This document shows, piece after piece, positions 1 through 8,152 of a stretch of DNA of 64,000 nucleotides. Location of the stretch: the NCBI GenBank assembly GCA_902773665.1, contig CACYFF010000008.1, positions 20,047 through 84,046 on the forward strand, read 5' to 3'. Under the pieces are notes generated by a model, which did not search any database, was not told the origin of the DNA, and worked only from the letters and a program-made list of their open reading frames with translations. The DNA comes from an uncultured Eubacteriales bacterium (lineage in GTDB: Bacteria; Bacillota; Clostridia; Peptostreptococcales; Anaerovoracaceae). Position 1 is the first letter of the stretch. The number at the start of each line of letters is the position of its first letter. The position numbers and the translations under genes were made by a program.

Positions 1-1476
1 CTTGGAGAACAGGCAGGCAGCCTGGAACTTGGACAGCTTCTGCTCGGGATGCCAGGGAGCTTCGTCCGGGAACAGAGGATCCGTTCTGTTGACGGCGCCC
101 CAGATGCCGGGCCACGGGTTGTAGCTTTCTACCGGGCAATCGGAACCGCCGGTGCAGATGATGCCTTCGTCCAGGTAGGTCTTCCAGGTGTAGGCATCGT
201 CCGCTCTGGATCCGATGCGCTCGTCGATCCAGTGCAGGTCGGTGTTGAGGAATACGGGCTGGATATCGAAGATGACGGGCACCTTCTTGAATCTCTCCAG
301 CTGATCTCTGTGGACCAGCTGCGCGTGGATGACGCGGAACTTCGGGCCCTTCATGATCTCGTCCATGGTGTAGCCGTCTTCCTCGATGCACTTCTTGACG
401 GTGTATTCGATGGCCTGCAGGCAGGCTTCGGTACCGGCGTCGCCGATGCAGTGGGTCGCGGGCTGCAGACCGTGCTTGTACGCCTGATAGATGCGCTCGT
501 TCAGAGCATCCTGGGAGATAACGAGGATACCCTTGTTGCCGGGATCGTCGTCGTAGTCTTCCAGCAGCGCTGCGGATCTGGCACCGAAGGAGCCGTCGGT
601 AAAGCTCTTAAAGGTGCCGTAGTCGACCTTTCTGTAGGGGTCAGCCTTCTGCTGCTCGGTGAGGATGGGCTTGTCGTACATCTCTTCGAGGCAGACTCTC
701 ATACGGACGGGCAGCTTACCCTTCTTGTCCAGATTTTCGTAGACGTCGGGGTCTTCGAAGAAGTTCCAGATCTTAGCGGCATAGGTATCCATCATGGTGA
801 CGCCCACGCTGGAAACGTGCTTAAAGGTCTTCTCCATGGTCTGCTCGCGCACGGTCTTATCGGTGAGAGGATCGGGTACGATATCGTCGAAGATCTTGGA
901 AGCCTGTTCGCGGATAACGCCGTTGGGATCGCCGTTTTCATCCAGTTCTACGAGGCCGCCTTCGCCGAAGACATAGCCGTTGCCGATGCCTGCGACTTCC
1001 AGCGCCTTATGGTTCGCGGAGACTTCGTGCAGGCAGCATCTCTTGATGATGACGGGGTGATCGGTGGAGACCAGATCCAGGTCGTCAGCAGTAGGCATTC
1101 TGTCCACATCCATATCCTGCCACTTGGACTGGTCATAGTTGGAGCCTTTGACCCAGGCACCAGCGGGAACCTCGGCGCACTTGGCCTTCAGTTTTGCCCA
1201 GGCTTCTTCTCTGGTGGTGACGCCGCCCAGATCTACCGTGAACAGCGTCTGGTTATAGGCGTAGAAGTGCAGATGGGAGTCGCCCATGGAGGGTTCCATC
1301 GCCTTGCCTTCGAGATCGATGATCTCTGCGGGCTCGAACTTTTCCATCGCGTTCTTCGTAAGACCGGTCCAGATGATGTAACCCTTGTCGACCGCTACCG
1401 CTTCCACGGTATCGTTTTCTTCGATAAAGGTGTAGATCTTGCCGTTTACAAACAGTTTGTCGATTTTCTGTTTCAT
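1..1476 (-). CDS. Amidohydrolase family protein (YtcJ-like), C-terminus cut by window edge
   Basis: Probable metal-dependent hydrolase of the amidohydrolase-3 (YtcJ-like) group; the substrate is not deducible. The N-terminal part forms the usual small beta domain, followed by the metal-binding HxH in DSHLHF (residues 66-71). About 492 codons are visible; relatives are usually around 530-550 residues, so only the last part lies beyond base 1. The ATG at 1476 is preceded by AGAGGTG at good spacing. It starts 33 nt after the RocB-like gene on the same strand and is probably cotranscribed with it, suggesting a shared role in peptide or amide catabolism (inference). Confidence 0.8.
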   Translation of the reverse strand, partial: MKQKIDKLFVNGKIYTFIEENDTVEAVAVDKGYIIWTGLTKNAMEKFEPAEIIDLEGKAMEPSMGDSHLHFYAYNQTLFTVDLGGVTTREEAWAKLKAKCAEVPAGAWVKGSNYDQSKWQDMDVDRMPTADDLDLVSTDHPVIIKRCCLHEVSANHKALEVAGIGNGYVFGEGGLVELDENGDPNGVIREQASKIFDDIVPDPLTDKTVREQTMEKTFKHVSSVGVTMMDTYAAKIWNFFEDPDVYENLDKKGKLPVRMRVCLEEMYDKPILTEQQKADPYRKVDYGTFKSFTDGSFGARSAALLEDYDDDPGNKGILVISQDALNERIYQAYKHGLQPATHCIGDAGTEACLQAIEYTVKKCIEEDGYTMDEIMKGPKFRVIHAQLVHRDQLERFKKVPVIFDIQPVFLNTDLHWIDERIGSRADDAYTWKTYLDEGIICTGGSDCPVESYNPWPGIWGAVNRTDPLFPDEAPWHPEQKLSKFQAACLFSK

Positions 1477-1509
1477 GTTTCACCTCTTGAATGACTTAAA
1501 AATATGTCT

Positions 1510-3174
1510 TTATTTGGAGATCTCCAGCAGGTTGAGCAGCGTGCGGTAGATCAGTTCCGGCGTAACGTTGAAGGAGAACTTCTTCTCGATCCGCTCCGTC
1601 CATCTGTGGGCATCCTTGCCGAAAGCGCCGATGTCCAGTACGGGCAGATTCAGTTTCTTAATGGTATCGAAGGGCAGATCGTAGGTGATGCCGTAGCCGG
1701 GCATGTTGGACTTGAAGGTCTCGACGACGGTCTCATCGGGCACTGCCGCATAGGACAGGTCGGAGATGTACGGGAAGAACTTCTTGTAGCCGATCTGGTA
1801 ATCGGTCTCTGCCTCGTTAACGGCCTTTTCGACGGCAGCGATCAGGTTCTTATCCTTCTGGCTCTTGCCTTCGATAAAGACGTGCGGATAGTACGGGCTG
1901 GAGAAGTAGACGATTACCACGGGATCGCGGTCGCTCCACATATCGTGCACGTAAGCGCAGATCGCGGTGGAACGGTCTCTGGAGTCCATATCGGTCTTCA
2001 TGAGTTCTTCGGCCTTGGCCTTTACCAGTTCGTCCAGGTTGGGAACTTCCTTGCGGACAGCGTCCATCAGCTGATCGAAGCTCATCGCTCTGGGAACGAA
2101 GGGCAGCGGCGTGTATTCGCGCTTTGCCATCTCGCAGAACTTCTTATACCGTTCATTCAGGACATCCATCGTCTCTTCGAAGCATTCCTGACCGACTTTG
2201 AGCATCTTTTCCAGGATGATCTCCGGGGTGCTGCAGTGGGTGGCATAGTTGAAGTAGATTGTCGCAGCCTTGGCGGTCTGTACGGAGTACTCGGTCTTTA
2301 AGTCTCTCTGCTTCAGCGTAATGGGAGGCAGCGCGACTTCGCCGTCTGCGACGTCTGCGAATTCGGGGTTGAGGTTGACCCGCATCGTGATCGCAGCAGC
2401 GATCTGGTTGGGATCCAGACCCTTGAAGGATTCGCCGACGTGGGTCTCCTTGCCGACGATGTAGAACGTGGGCATGGTCTTGCCGACGGTGCCGATGTAG
2501 ATGTACTTGTTCGGGTCACCTTCGTATTCTTCGGTGATGTAGTCGGCATCCAGCATAGCCAGATACTCGTAGCCTCTCTCCTCTGCCAGGCGGACATAGT
2601 CCGGGTCGCAGTTGAGAACGCCGCCGGAGTTGCCTTCTTCGTCGCATACGGCGGAGAAGATCAGGTTGCCTTCCAACTCATCCAGGTGCTTGGACATGTC
2701 TTCCATGACGGCCATGATGGCGGCATCGCCGGTCTTCATGTCGAAGAGACCGCGGCAGAAGATGTATTCGCCGGATTCCAGATCTCTCTTTGCAGAGGGA
2801 GGCAGTTCGATCTCCTTGAACTTTTCCATCAGTTCGAAGGGGCTGTTGGAGTATTCCTGCAGATTACCGTAATCGGAGATGCCGACATGGTCGATGTGGC
2901 CGATCATGATGACGGTCTTCTTGGAGTTGCCCTTTTTGCCTTCCAGAATGGCGGTGCAGCTCTTTCTTCCGATCGGGTCGTCCTTAACGGGAACGAAATA
3001 CAGGTTTTCGGGATGCTCTTTCCAATAGTCCATCTGAGAAAAGATCTCGTAGACCTTATTGGCGGCATCGATCTCGCCCGGAGTGTCGACAACGCTTCTG
3101 ACCTGACCTAAAGCCAGCGCGATCTCTTCCACTCTCTTGGCGATCGCAGGATTCTTCTTGATTTCGGGTGTCAT
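1510..3174 (-). CDS. RocB-like M20-family peptidase
   Basis: 554-residue zinc-peptidase-like protein resembling Bacillus RocB, an M20-family protein tied to arginine use whose exact reaction is not settled. Visible metal/catalytic features are GHIDHVG (H93, D95), RGLFDMKTGD (D145) and CDEEGNSGG (E179, E180), in the expected M20 order. RocB proteins are about 550-570 residues, so it is full length. No signal peptide: cytoplasmic. An upstream GGAGGAAG precedes the ATG at 3174. It is the first gene of a leftward pair with the amidohydrolase. Calling it RocB itself would be too strong because no other roc gene is in the window. Confidence 0.8.
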   Translation of the reverse strand: MTPEIKKNPAIAKRVEEIALALGQVRSVVDTPGEIDAANKVYEIFSQMDYWKEHPENLYFVPVKDDPIGRKSCTAILEGKKGNSKKTVIMIGHIDHVGISDYGNLQEYSNSPFELMEKFKEIELPPSAKRDLESGEYIFCRGLFDMKTGDAAIMAVMEDMSKHLDELEGNLIFSAVCDEEGNSGGVLNCDPDYVRLAEERGYEYLAMLDADYITEEYEGDPNKYIYIGTVGKTMPTFYIVGKETHVGESFKGLDPNQIAAAITMRVNLNPEFADVADGEVALPPITLKQRDLKTEYSVQTAKAATIYFNYATHCSTPEIILEKMLKVGQECFEETMDVLNERYKKFCEMAKREYTPLPFVPRAMSFDQLMDAVRKEVPNLDELVKAKAEELMKTDMDSRDRSTAICAYVHDMWSDRDPVVIVYFSSPYYPHVFIEGKSQKDKNLIAAVEKAVNEAETDYQIGYKKFFPYISDLSYAAVPDETVVETFKSNMPGYGITYDLPFDTIKKLNLPVLDIGAFGKDAHRWTERIEKKFSFNVTPELIYRTLLNLLEISK

Positions 3175-3264
3175 TATTCTTCCTCCTCAAATAAATAACT
3201 GACGCTCGTTCTTTCCAACCATATCTGAACATCCGTAAAAAGAATTATGTTCACATACATATTT

Positions 3265-3293
3265 AGTTTACCCCATTGTGAAATGGTTCGCAA
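3265..3293 (-). promoter_or_regulatory. Promoter of the RocB-like gene
   Basis: TTGCGA (3288-3293) and TAAACT (3265-3270) are separated by 17 nt on the minus strand, about 90 nt upstream of the RocB-like start codon. Predicted by eye. Confidence 0.5.
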
Positions 3294-3342
3294 TCTAATC
3301 GACCCAACAAAAAAATTTAAAAAAAAGTTTGCGGCGAATACC

Positions 3343-3371
3343 TTGTAAAGTTGTATAAACTTGTGTAAACT
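3343..3371 (+). promoter_or_regulatory. Promoter for the candidate small RNA
   Basis: TTGTAA (3343-3348), 17-nt spacer, TAAACT (3366-3371) on the plus strand. Expected transcription start is near 3378, just before the first hairpin of the candidate sRNA. Confidence 0.5.
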
Positions 3372-3377
3372 CTTTGT

Positions 3378-3470
3378 AAGTGGCTATCCCCCCGATAGCC
3401 ATCACAGATCTCTAATCCCAATACCCCTTTTGAACAAAAGACGCTGCCCCCCTGCAGCGTCTTTTGTTTT
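3378..3470 (+). ncRNA. Candidate C-rich small RNA
   Basis: About 93 nt between a good promoter and an intrinsic terminator, in a divergent spacer where no mRNA end is expected. Hairpin 1: TGGCTATC (3381-3388) with GATAGCCA (3394-3401), loop of five C. A linker carries ATCCCA and ACCCCT. Hairpin 2: AAAAGACGCTGC (3436-3447) with GCAGCGTCTTTT (3454-3465), a perfect 12-bp stem with a six-base C-rich loop, then a T-rich tail. C-rich unpaired motifs are typical of Firmicutes sRNAs that pair with Shine-Dalgarno sequences (RsaE-type logic; no homology claimed). Alternative: a bidirectional terminator plus an unrelated hairpin. Confidence 0.5.
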
Positions 3471-3471
3471 C

Positions 3472-3480
3472 TGATATAAT
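3472..3480 (+). promoter_or_regulatory. Extended -10 promoter placing the start site at the ATG
   Basis: TGATATAAT (TG at 3472-3473, TATAAT 3475-3480) is followed by only six bases before the ATG at 3487. No Shine-Dalgarno sequence lies between, so the mRNA is predicted to be leaderless. Confidence 0.55.
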
Positions 3481-3486
3481 GCAGCT

Positions 3487-4425
3487 ATGTTTAACAGCTA
3501 TTATTTAAAAGATCTTAACACCACCGTCTTCGATATCGAGACGACGGGACTGTTCCATTCAAAAGATTGCATCATCAATGCCGGTTTCTGCAGTCCCATG
3601 GGAGACGTCTGGCAGAACTTTACGGAGGACCCCACAGATGAGAAGCGGGTCGTGGAGGAAGCGCTGGAGCGGATCTGCGCGGCCGATGCGGTGGTCACCT
3701 ATAACGGCGACACCTTCGACCTGCCCTTCCTGCAGCGGCGCGCCGTAAAATATGGTCTCTGCGAAAGGCTGCCGCTGCTCTGGAGCGTGGATCTGTACCG
3801 CTGGCTGAAGAAATACTGGCCCGTTGCGCCTTCCATGAAGAGCATGTCCCAGAAATCCGTAGAAGAAGCCATGGGTCTTGCGCCGAAGCGGTCCGACGAG
3901 ATCCCCGGAGGCGACTGCATCCCTCTGTATAACTACTATCTGCAGACAAAAGATGATTCCGCAAAGCAGACCATCCTGCTGCACAATGCCGACGACGTGC
4001 GTCAGCTGGCCCGCATCGCCTGGAAATGCACCTTCCTGCCCTACCACGACATCGCCATGCGCGAAGGGTTCCTGTTTAAGGCCGGACAGCGGAAGATCCT
4101 GACGAAAGGCTGTTCCTTCAAAAAGGGGACGCTGCAGCTGCAGGCGAAACTGGATGCCGGACAGATCCCCGTCTCCGCCTACGAAGATCAGTACCATTTG
4201 GAGTACGATTCGTTCTCCGGAAAGGCCGAGCTGGCGCTCTTTACCGGGGAGGAAGGACCGTTCCGCTACGTGGATACGCAGTATCTCCCCGGCGACAAGA
4301 CGGAAATAAAAGAACTCCCCGGATTCCACAGCGGATATCTTATCCTTGCGGAAAACGGAGAGCCCGATCCGAAAGCTGTCAATGCGGCGGTCAAAACGGT
4401 TTTGAGCGCCTACTTCGGCGATTAG
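3487..4425 (+). CDS. RNase H-like (YprB-type) exonuclease domain protein
   Basis: 312-residue protein with a DEDD-type 3'-5' exonuclease/RNase H fold like the YprB family. Motif I is FDIETTG (D16, E18), motif II is TYNGDTFDLPFL (around 71-82), and motif III is HNADDV (about 166-171). The C-terminal third is unlike the helical repeat half of longer YprB proteins and is unassigned. Acts on nucleic acid in the cytoplasm; substrate unknown. It has no ribosome binding site and appears to be read from a leaderless transcript started at the adjacent TGATATAAT. It converges with the small membrane protein gene, overlapping its end by 4 nt. Confidence 0.8.
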   Translation: MFNSYYLKDLNTTVFDIETTGLFHSKDCIINAGFCSPMGDVWQNFTEDPTDEKRVVEEALERICAADAVVTYNGDTFDLPFLQRRAVKYGLCERLPLLWSVDLYRWLKKYWPVAPSMKSMSQKSVEEAMGLAPKRSDEIPGGDCIPLYNYYLQTKDDSAKQTILLHNADDVRQLARIAWKCTFLPYHDIAMREGFLFKAGQRKILTKGCSFKKGTLQLQAKLDAGQIPVSAYEDQYHLEYDSFSGKAELALFTGEEGPFRYVDTQYLPGDKTEIKELPGFHSGYLILAENGEPDPKAVNAAVKTVLSAYFGD

Positions 4426-4610
4426 CGGTCTCTGAGAGAACCGGGATAGATCCGGTCGAATTCCCATTCCTGCGCAGCGAGTTCCCTTTCCTCTCTGCGC
4501 TTTTTTGCTGCCTTGTTTGCTTCCTGCGTCTTATAGACCGACAGAGAGACGCACCAGATCAGAAACAGTTTCAGCAGGTTCCATAATGTCTTTTTCGTGT
4601 CGCATTTCAT
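4422..4610 (-). CDS. Small single-pass membrane protein, unknown function
   Basis: 62 residues. A hydrophobic stretch at about residues 9-24 (LWNLLKLFLIWCVSLSVY) is followed by a highly charged tail with AAKKRREERE, suggesting an N-terminal membrane anchor with a cytoplasmic basic/acidic helix. The start at 4610 was chosen because AAAGGGGGA lies just upstream; an in-frame extension to 4694 has no such site and would run into the neighbouring coding region. I do not recognise a family. Confidence 0.55.
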   Translation of the reverse strand: MKCDTKKTLWNLLKLFLIWCVSLSVYKTQEANKAAKKRREERELAAQEWEFDRIYPGSLRDR

Positions 4611-4633
4611 AGCGTTTTCCCCCTTTTCTTCCC

Positions 4634-5326
4634 TTATGCCCTTATGATAGCACCGGCTGGCATCTTCCGCCAAGTCCGTAATGCGAGAATACATAAAACT
4701 GTAACAAACGCCCCGAACAGCAGCTCGGCTGGGCCTTGCGGCAGAAGACCGTAGCGCAGCATGCCCAGCGGAGCGTCGCAGACCGCATGGATCAGGACAG
4801 CGAACGCAAGCCGTTTTTTATCCCTGCGGCAGAAGGCATCCCACACCAGGATAGACAGCGCCGTGTGACCCGCACAGGCAACGATGCGCTCGTAAATGAC
4901 GACGCCTGCCTGAACGGCGCCGAACAGTTCGGGCGCCCGGGAAAGCAGCGGATAGACCGTCAGGATGACGATCTCCGCGCCGAAATGACCGATGGCGTAG
5001 CCTATCGGTACACCCCGTCCTTCGCAGTGCTGCAGCCCATTGCTGTAGATCCAGTACCGGCCCCACTCTTCGAAGAAGCCGGCGCACAGGCAGGAAAAGA
5101 CGACGAGCCGCAAAGGACTTGCATTCAGGGCTCTGGTAACAGGTCCGGCGGCACTCAGGAAGAACAGCACGAACACCGTTTCCACGATGGCGGAAAACGC
5201 GAAGAATCCCAGTATGCCAAAGCCTACCGGGCGCATGGCGCCGACTCTTTTGCGCCACACTGCGCCGCAGATGAGCGGAATGAGGCAGACGGCAACACAG
5301 GAAAGACCGATCCAGAAGGCGCGCAT
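4634..5326 (-). CDS. YhfC-like intramembrane protein (putative metalloprotease family)
   Basis: 230-residue multi-pass membrane protein, about seven hydrophobic segments. Two polar motifs sit inside helices: FFEEWGRY (about 85-92) and GHFGAEIVI (about 113-121), matching the paired glutamate/histidine motifs of the YhfC/CPBP-like putative intramembrane metalloprotease group. The ATG at 5326 overlaps the TGA of the preceding gene by one base, so translation is coupled to the anchored 5'-nucleotidase-like protein, which could be its substrate or partner (inference). Reading frames that begin further upstream overlap that gene and were rejected. Confidence 0.65.
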   Translation of the reverse strand: MRAFWIGLSCVAVCLIPLICGAVWRKRVGAMRPVGFGILGFFAFSAIVETVFVLFFLSAAGPVTRALNASPLRLVVFSCLCAGFFEEWGRYWIYSNGLQHCEGRGVPIGYAIGHFGAEIVILTVYPLLSRAPELFGAVQAGVVIYERIVACAGHTALSILVWDAFCRRDKKRLAFAVLIHAVCDAPLGMLRYGLLPQGPAELLFGAFVTVLCILALRTWRKMPAGAIIRA

Positions 5327-6303
5327 CAGGAGTTTCCTTTCTGCAGGAGCCTTGCCCGTCTGCGGTATACCGCCCTGCGGATGAGCGCGATGACCGCTGC
5401 GATCAGGATGAGCAGCGCGATGACCGCGCCGATGGCTGCCAGGGTCACCGTGCCGGGATTTTCGATCCGGGCAAAGCCCCCTTCCTCGTATTTTACCTTG
5501 CGCGTCTGGGGCGCCGAATACAGCAGAGGCACCTCGGGAAGCCCGGAATCGCCGGTCCGAAACGACGTCCAGTAATCCGCCAGAGCCATCCATTCCATCA
5601 CCGGACTGCCGTTTTCGTCCGTCAGAAGACAGCCGCTGAGATCTTCCAGGGGCTGTCCGTCCGCATCCCGCGGCGTAATGACGAAGGTTTTCCAAACCAG
5701 GCCGTTCAGATCGTCCAGAAGGTCCGCCGCATACCGGTTGGTGCAGACCTTATACAGCATGTCGTCTTCGATCAGTTCCAGCATGCCGCCGCTGCGCGCC
5801 AGTCCGACGCTCGTCACCCGGTCCATCAGGATGCGCTTCGTATTGAATCGGTAATTCAGTCCCGCATAGCTGAGCTTAACGCCGGACTGGGCCGGTCCCA
5901 GAGAAGCGTCGATCTCCGTCAGAAGCTTTAGGTCTTTGCCCGAAAGATAGGCGCAGACCAACGGAGCGCCCTCTGCATAGGGGCCCTCTTCTGCCGCATA
6001 GCAGATAGAGAACGCATCCGCTGCCGTCAGCGGACCTTCCTTTACGGAAGCGCGGATCGATGCCAGCGGTACGATCGCCACGTCGATATCGGTGATCCCG
6101 TTCTGACGGGCTTCGTACAGATAGGAATCCGCGATCATGTCGCCCGTCGTATATTCCTGATGGGTCTCCTGCATCTCCTGCAGCGAGATCATATCGAAGT
6201 TGCTGTAGCAGATCGGCTCGTCCGAAGAGAGGTCCAACGCGCCGCAGGGAACTGGCAAAAGAAGCGCGAGGATCAGGATCAGACCGGAAATTCGTTTCTT
6301 CAT
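5326..6303 (-). CDS. Membrane-anchored orphan 5'-nucleotidase C-terminal domain protein
   Basis: 325 residues: signal peptide (1-22), extracellular domain, then a C-terminal membrane helix (about 284-308) with a basic RRAVYRRRAR tail. The external part matches the 5'-nucleotidase C-terminal domain: TGDMIADSYLYEA (about 53-65), ASIRASVKEGPLTAADAF (about 84-101) and a following substrate-pocket region. The catalytic metallophosphatase domain that normally precedes it is missing, so it may bind rather than hydrolyse nucleotides. ATG at 6303 is preceded by GGAG and overlaps the TGA of the ABC exporter (ATGA). Confidence 0.7.
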   Translation of the reverse strand: MKKRISGLILILALLLPVPCGALDLSSDEPICYSNFDMISLQEMQETHQEYTTGDMIADSYLYEARQNGITDIDVAIVPLASIRASVKEGPLTAADAFSICYAAEEGPYAEGAPLVCAYLSGKDLKLLTEIDASLGPAQSGVKLSYAGLNYRFNTKRILMDRVTSVGLARSGGMLELIEDDMLYKVCTNRYAADLLDDLNGLVWKTFVITPRDADGQPLEDLSGCLLTDENGSPVMEWMALADYWTSFRTGDSGLPEVPLLYSAPQTRKVKYEEGGFARIENPGTVTLAAIGAVIALLILIAAVIALIRRAVYRRRARLLQKGNS

Positions 6304-8066
6304 AGGGTTTCTCCTATATGTTCCTGGGCACGGACGAGCCTTGCGTATTCGCCGTTCAGGGCCATGAGTTCTTCGTGGCTGCCCAGTTCCGCGATGCGGC
6401 CTCCCTGCAGCACGGCAATGCGGTCGCTGTTTCTTACCGTAGAGAGCCGGTGGGCGATGACGATGCCGGTGCGTCCTTCGCAGAGCTTGTCGAAGGCATC
6501 CTGGATATGCGCTTCCGTGACGCTGTCTAGCGCGCTGGTCGCCTCGTCCAGAATGACGATGGGCGGGTTCTTCAGGAAGACCCGGGCGATGGAAACGCGC
6601 TGTTTCTGACCGCCGGAGAGCATCACGCCGCGCTCGCCCACATAGGTATCGTATCCGTCGGGCATGGCGCAGATATCCGCATGGATCTCCGCGTATTCCG
6701 CAGCAGCCATTACCTCTTCATCCGTGGCGTCCGGTCTGCCGTATCGAATGTTCTCCATGACGGTATCGGCGAACAGGAACACGTCCTGCTGCACGATGCC
6801 GATCTGGTCGCGCAGCGATTTCTGGGTCACGCTCCGGACATCCTTGCCGTCCACCAGCACGCAGCCGCCCTTTACGTCGTAGAACCGGGGGATGAGCTGG
6901 CAGAGCGTGGTCTTACCGCTGCCGGAGGTGCCGACGAAAGCGATCTTCTGGCCGGGCAGGATCTCCAGATCCACGTGAGACAGGATCTCCCGGCCGCTGC
7001 CGGTATCGTAGTGGAACGAGACGTCCTGAAATTCGATATGCCCTTTTGCGTCCGTCAGTTCTTCCGCATCCGGCGCGTCCTGGATAAGGGGCTGCGTGCG
7101 CATCAGTTCGAGGAAACGGGAGAAGCCGGCGGTACCTGCCATGTATTGTTCCATAAAGTTGACGAGCTTTTTGATGGGCGTCGTAAACGTGGAGACGTAC
7201 AGCGTAAACGTCATCAGGCCGATGTAGTCCAGGGTCCCCTTCATGATGAAATAACCGCCTGCCGCGACGACGGCGACGGGCAGGATGGACGTTGCCGTCT
7301 CGGAAATGCCGTGGAAGATCGCCAGCTGCCGGAAGGACTCTCCCCTCGCCTTTACGTATTCCACGTTGGCTTGCCCGAACTTTGAGATCTCGGAGTCCTC
7401 GTTGGCGAAGGCCTTGGCCGTGCGCATGCCGGAAAGCGACGACTCGATGGCGGCATTGATCTCCGCCATCTTCGCCTTGACGGCGATCTGGGCGATCTTC
7501 ATGTGGCGGCGCCGCATCATGACGAGAATTGCCAGCGACGGCACCAGGATGAGCATGATGAGGGCGAGCCGCGGCTCGATCGTAAACATGATGGCGATGG
7601 CGCCGAGGATCGTGAGCACCGACAGCACCACATCTTCCGGGCCGTGGTGGGCCAGTTCCGCGATCTCGTTCAGGTCCGTCGTGACCCTCGACATCAGTTT
7701 GCCTGTGCGGTTGACGTCGTAATACGAAAACGACAACGTCTGCATATGAGAAAAGACGTCCCTGCGCATGTCCGCCTCCACCCTGGCGCCGAACATGTGG
7801 CCCCAGCGCGTTACGATGTAATAGAACACGCCCTTCAGCAGATACGCCGCGATGCAGATGAACATGACGGTGTAGAACGCCCGGAAGTTGTTCTCCGGGA
7901 TGAACCGCTGCATCGAAAGCCGCGACACGTAGGGAAACGCCAGGTCGATGGCCGATACGCAGAAGGCGCTGGCGATATCGATCAGGAATAGTTTCTTATG
8001 AGCCGGATAATACGAGAAGAAGATCTTCAGCGCCGGCGTGTTGTTAAAATCGATCTGCTTTTTCAT
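6300..8066 (-). CDS. ABC exporter, fused membrane and ATPase domains (MsbA/MdlB-like)
   Basis: 588-residue half-transporter. Six transmembrane helices in about residues 20-310, then an ATPase domain with Walker A GTSGSGKTT, signature LSGGQKQR, Walker B VILDEATSALD and switch histidine IAHRLSTV. It would act as a dimer in the cytoplasmic membrane exporting a lipid, peptide or drug. The start at 8066 (MKKQID) is 7 nt after TGATATAAT, with no normally spaced Shine-Dalgarno site, so a leaderless start is likely. ATG at 8075 is an in-frame alternative inside the -10 box. Stop overlaps the next gene (ATGA). Confidence 0.85.
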   Translation of the reverse strand: MKKQIDFNNTPALKIFFSYYPAHKKLFLIDIASAFCVSAIDLAFPYVSRLSMQRFIPENNFRAFYTVMFICIAAYLLKGVFYYIVTRWGHMFGARVEADMRRDVFSHMQTLSFSYYDVNRTGKLMSRVTTDLNEIAELAHHGPEDVVLSVLTILGAIAIMFTIEPRLALIMLILVPSLAILVMMRRRHMKIAQIAVKAKMAEINAAIESSLSGMRTAKAFANEDSEISKFGQANVEYVKARGESFRQLAIFHGISETATSILPVAVVAAGGYFIMKGTLDYIGLMTFTLYVSTFTTPIKKLVNFMEQYMAGTAGFSRFLELMRTQPLIQDAPDAEELTDAKGHIEFQDVSFHYDTGSGREILSHVDLEILPGQKIAFVGTSGSGKTTLCQLIPRFYDVKGGCVLVDGKDVRSVTQKSLRDQIGIVQQDVFLFADTVMENIRYGRPDATDEEVMAAAEYAEIHADICAMPDGYDTYVGERGVMLSGGQKQRVSIARVFLKNPPIVILDEATSALDSVTEAHIQDAFDKLCEGRTGIVIAHRLSTVRNSDRIAVLQGGRIAELGSHEELMALNGEYARLVRAQEHIGETL

Positions 8067-8073
8067 ACCCTTC

Positions 8074-8082
8074 ATTATATCA
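8074..8082 (-). promoter_or_regulatory. Extended -10 promoter of the ABC exporter gene
   Basis: TG (8082-8081), one base, TATAAT (8079-8074), then seven bases to the ATG at 8066. Same layout as the plus-strand gene at 3487. Confidence 0.55.
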
Positions 8083-8090
8083 AAAACACG

Positions 8091-8122
8091 AAAAAGGCAC
8101 AGCGGGTTAGCCGTGCCTTTTT
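8091..8122 (-). terminator. Terminator of the GntR-ABC-permease operon
   Basis: GGCAC at the left and GTGCC at the right arm, extended by CGG/CCG-type pairing, flanked by A5 and T5 runs. Lies 31 nt past the permease stop. Confidence 0.75.
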
Positions 8123-8152
8123 CTTCATTCGCGTGCGAACGTTGAAACCGTT

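Noticed and set aside
49..1494. Long plus-strand ORF opposite the amidohydrolase gene
   Set aside because: It has no ribosome site, low-complexity protein text and mirrors the real minus-strand gene, which shows an HxH motif and good start. Such antisense frames are common opposite GC-rich, codon-biased genes.
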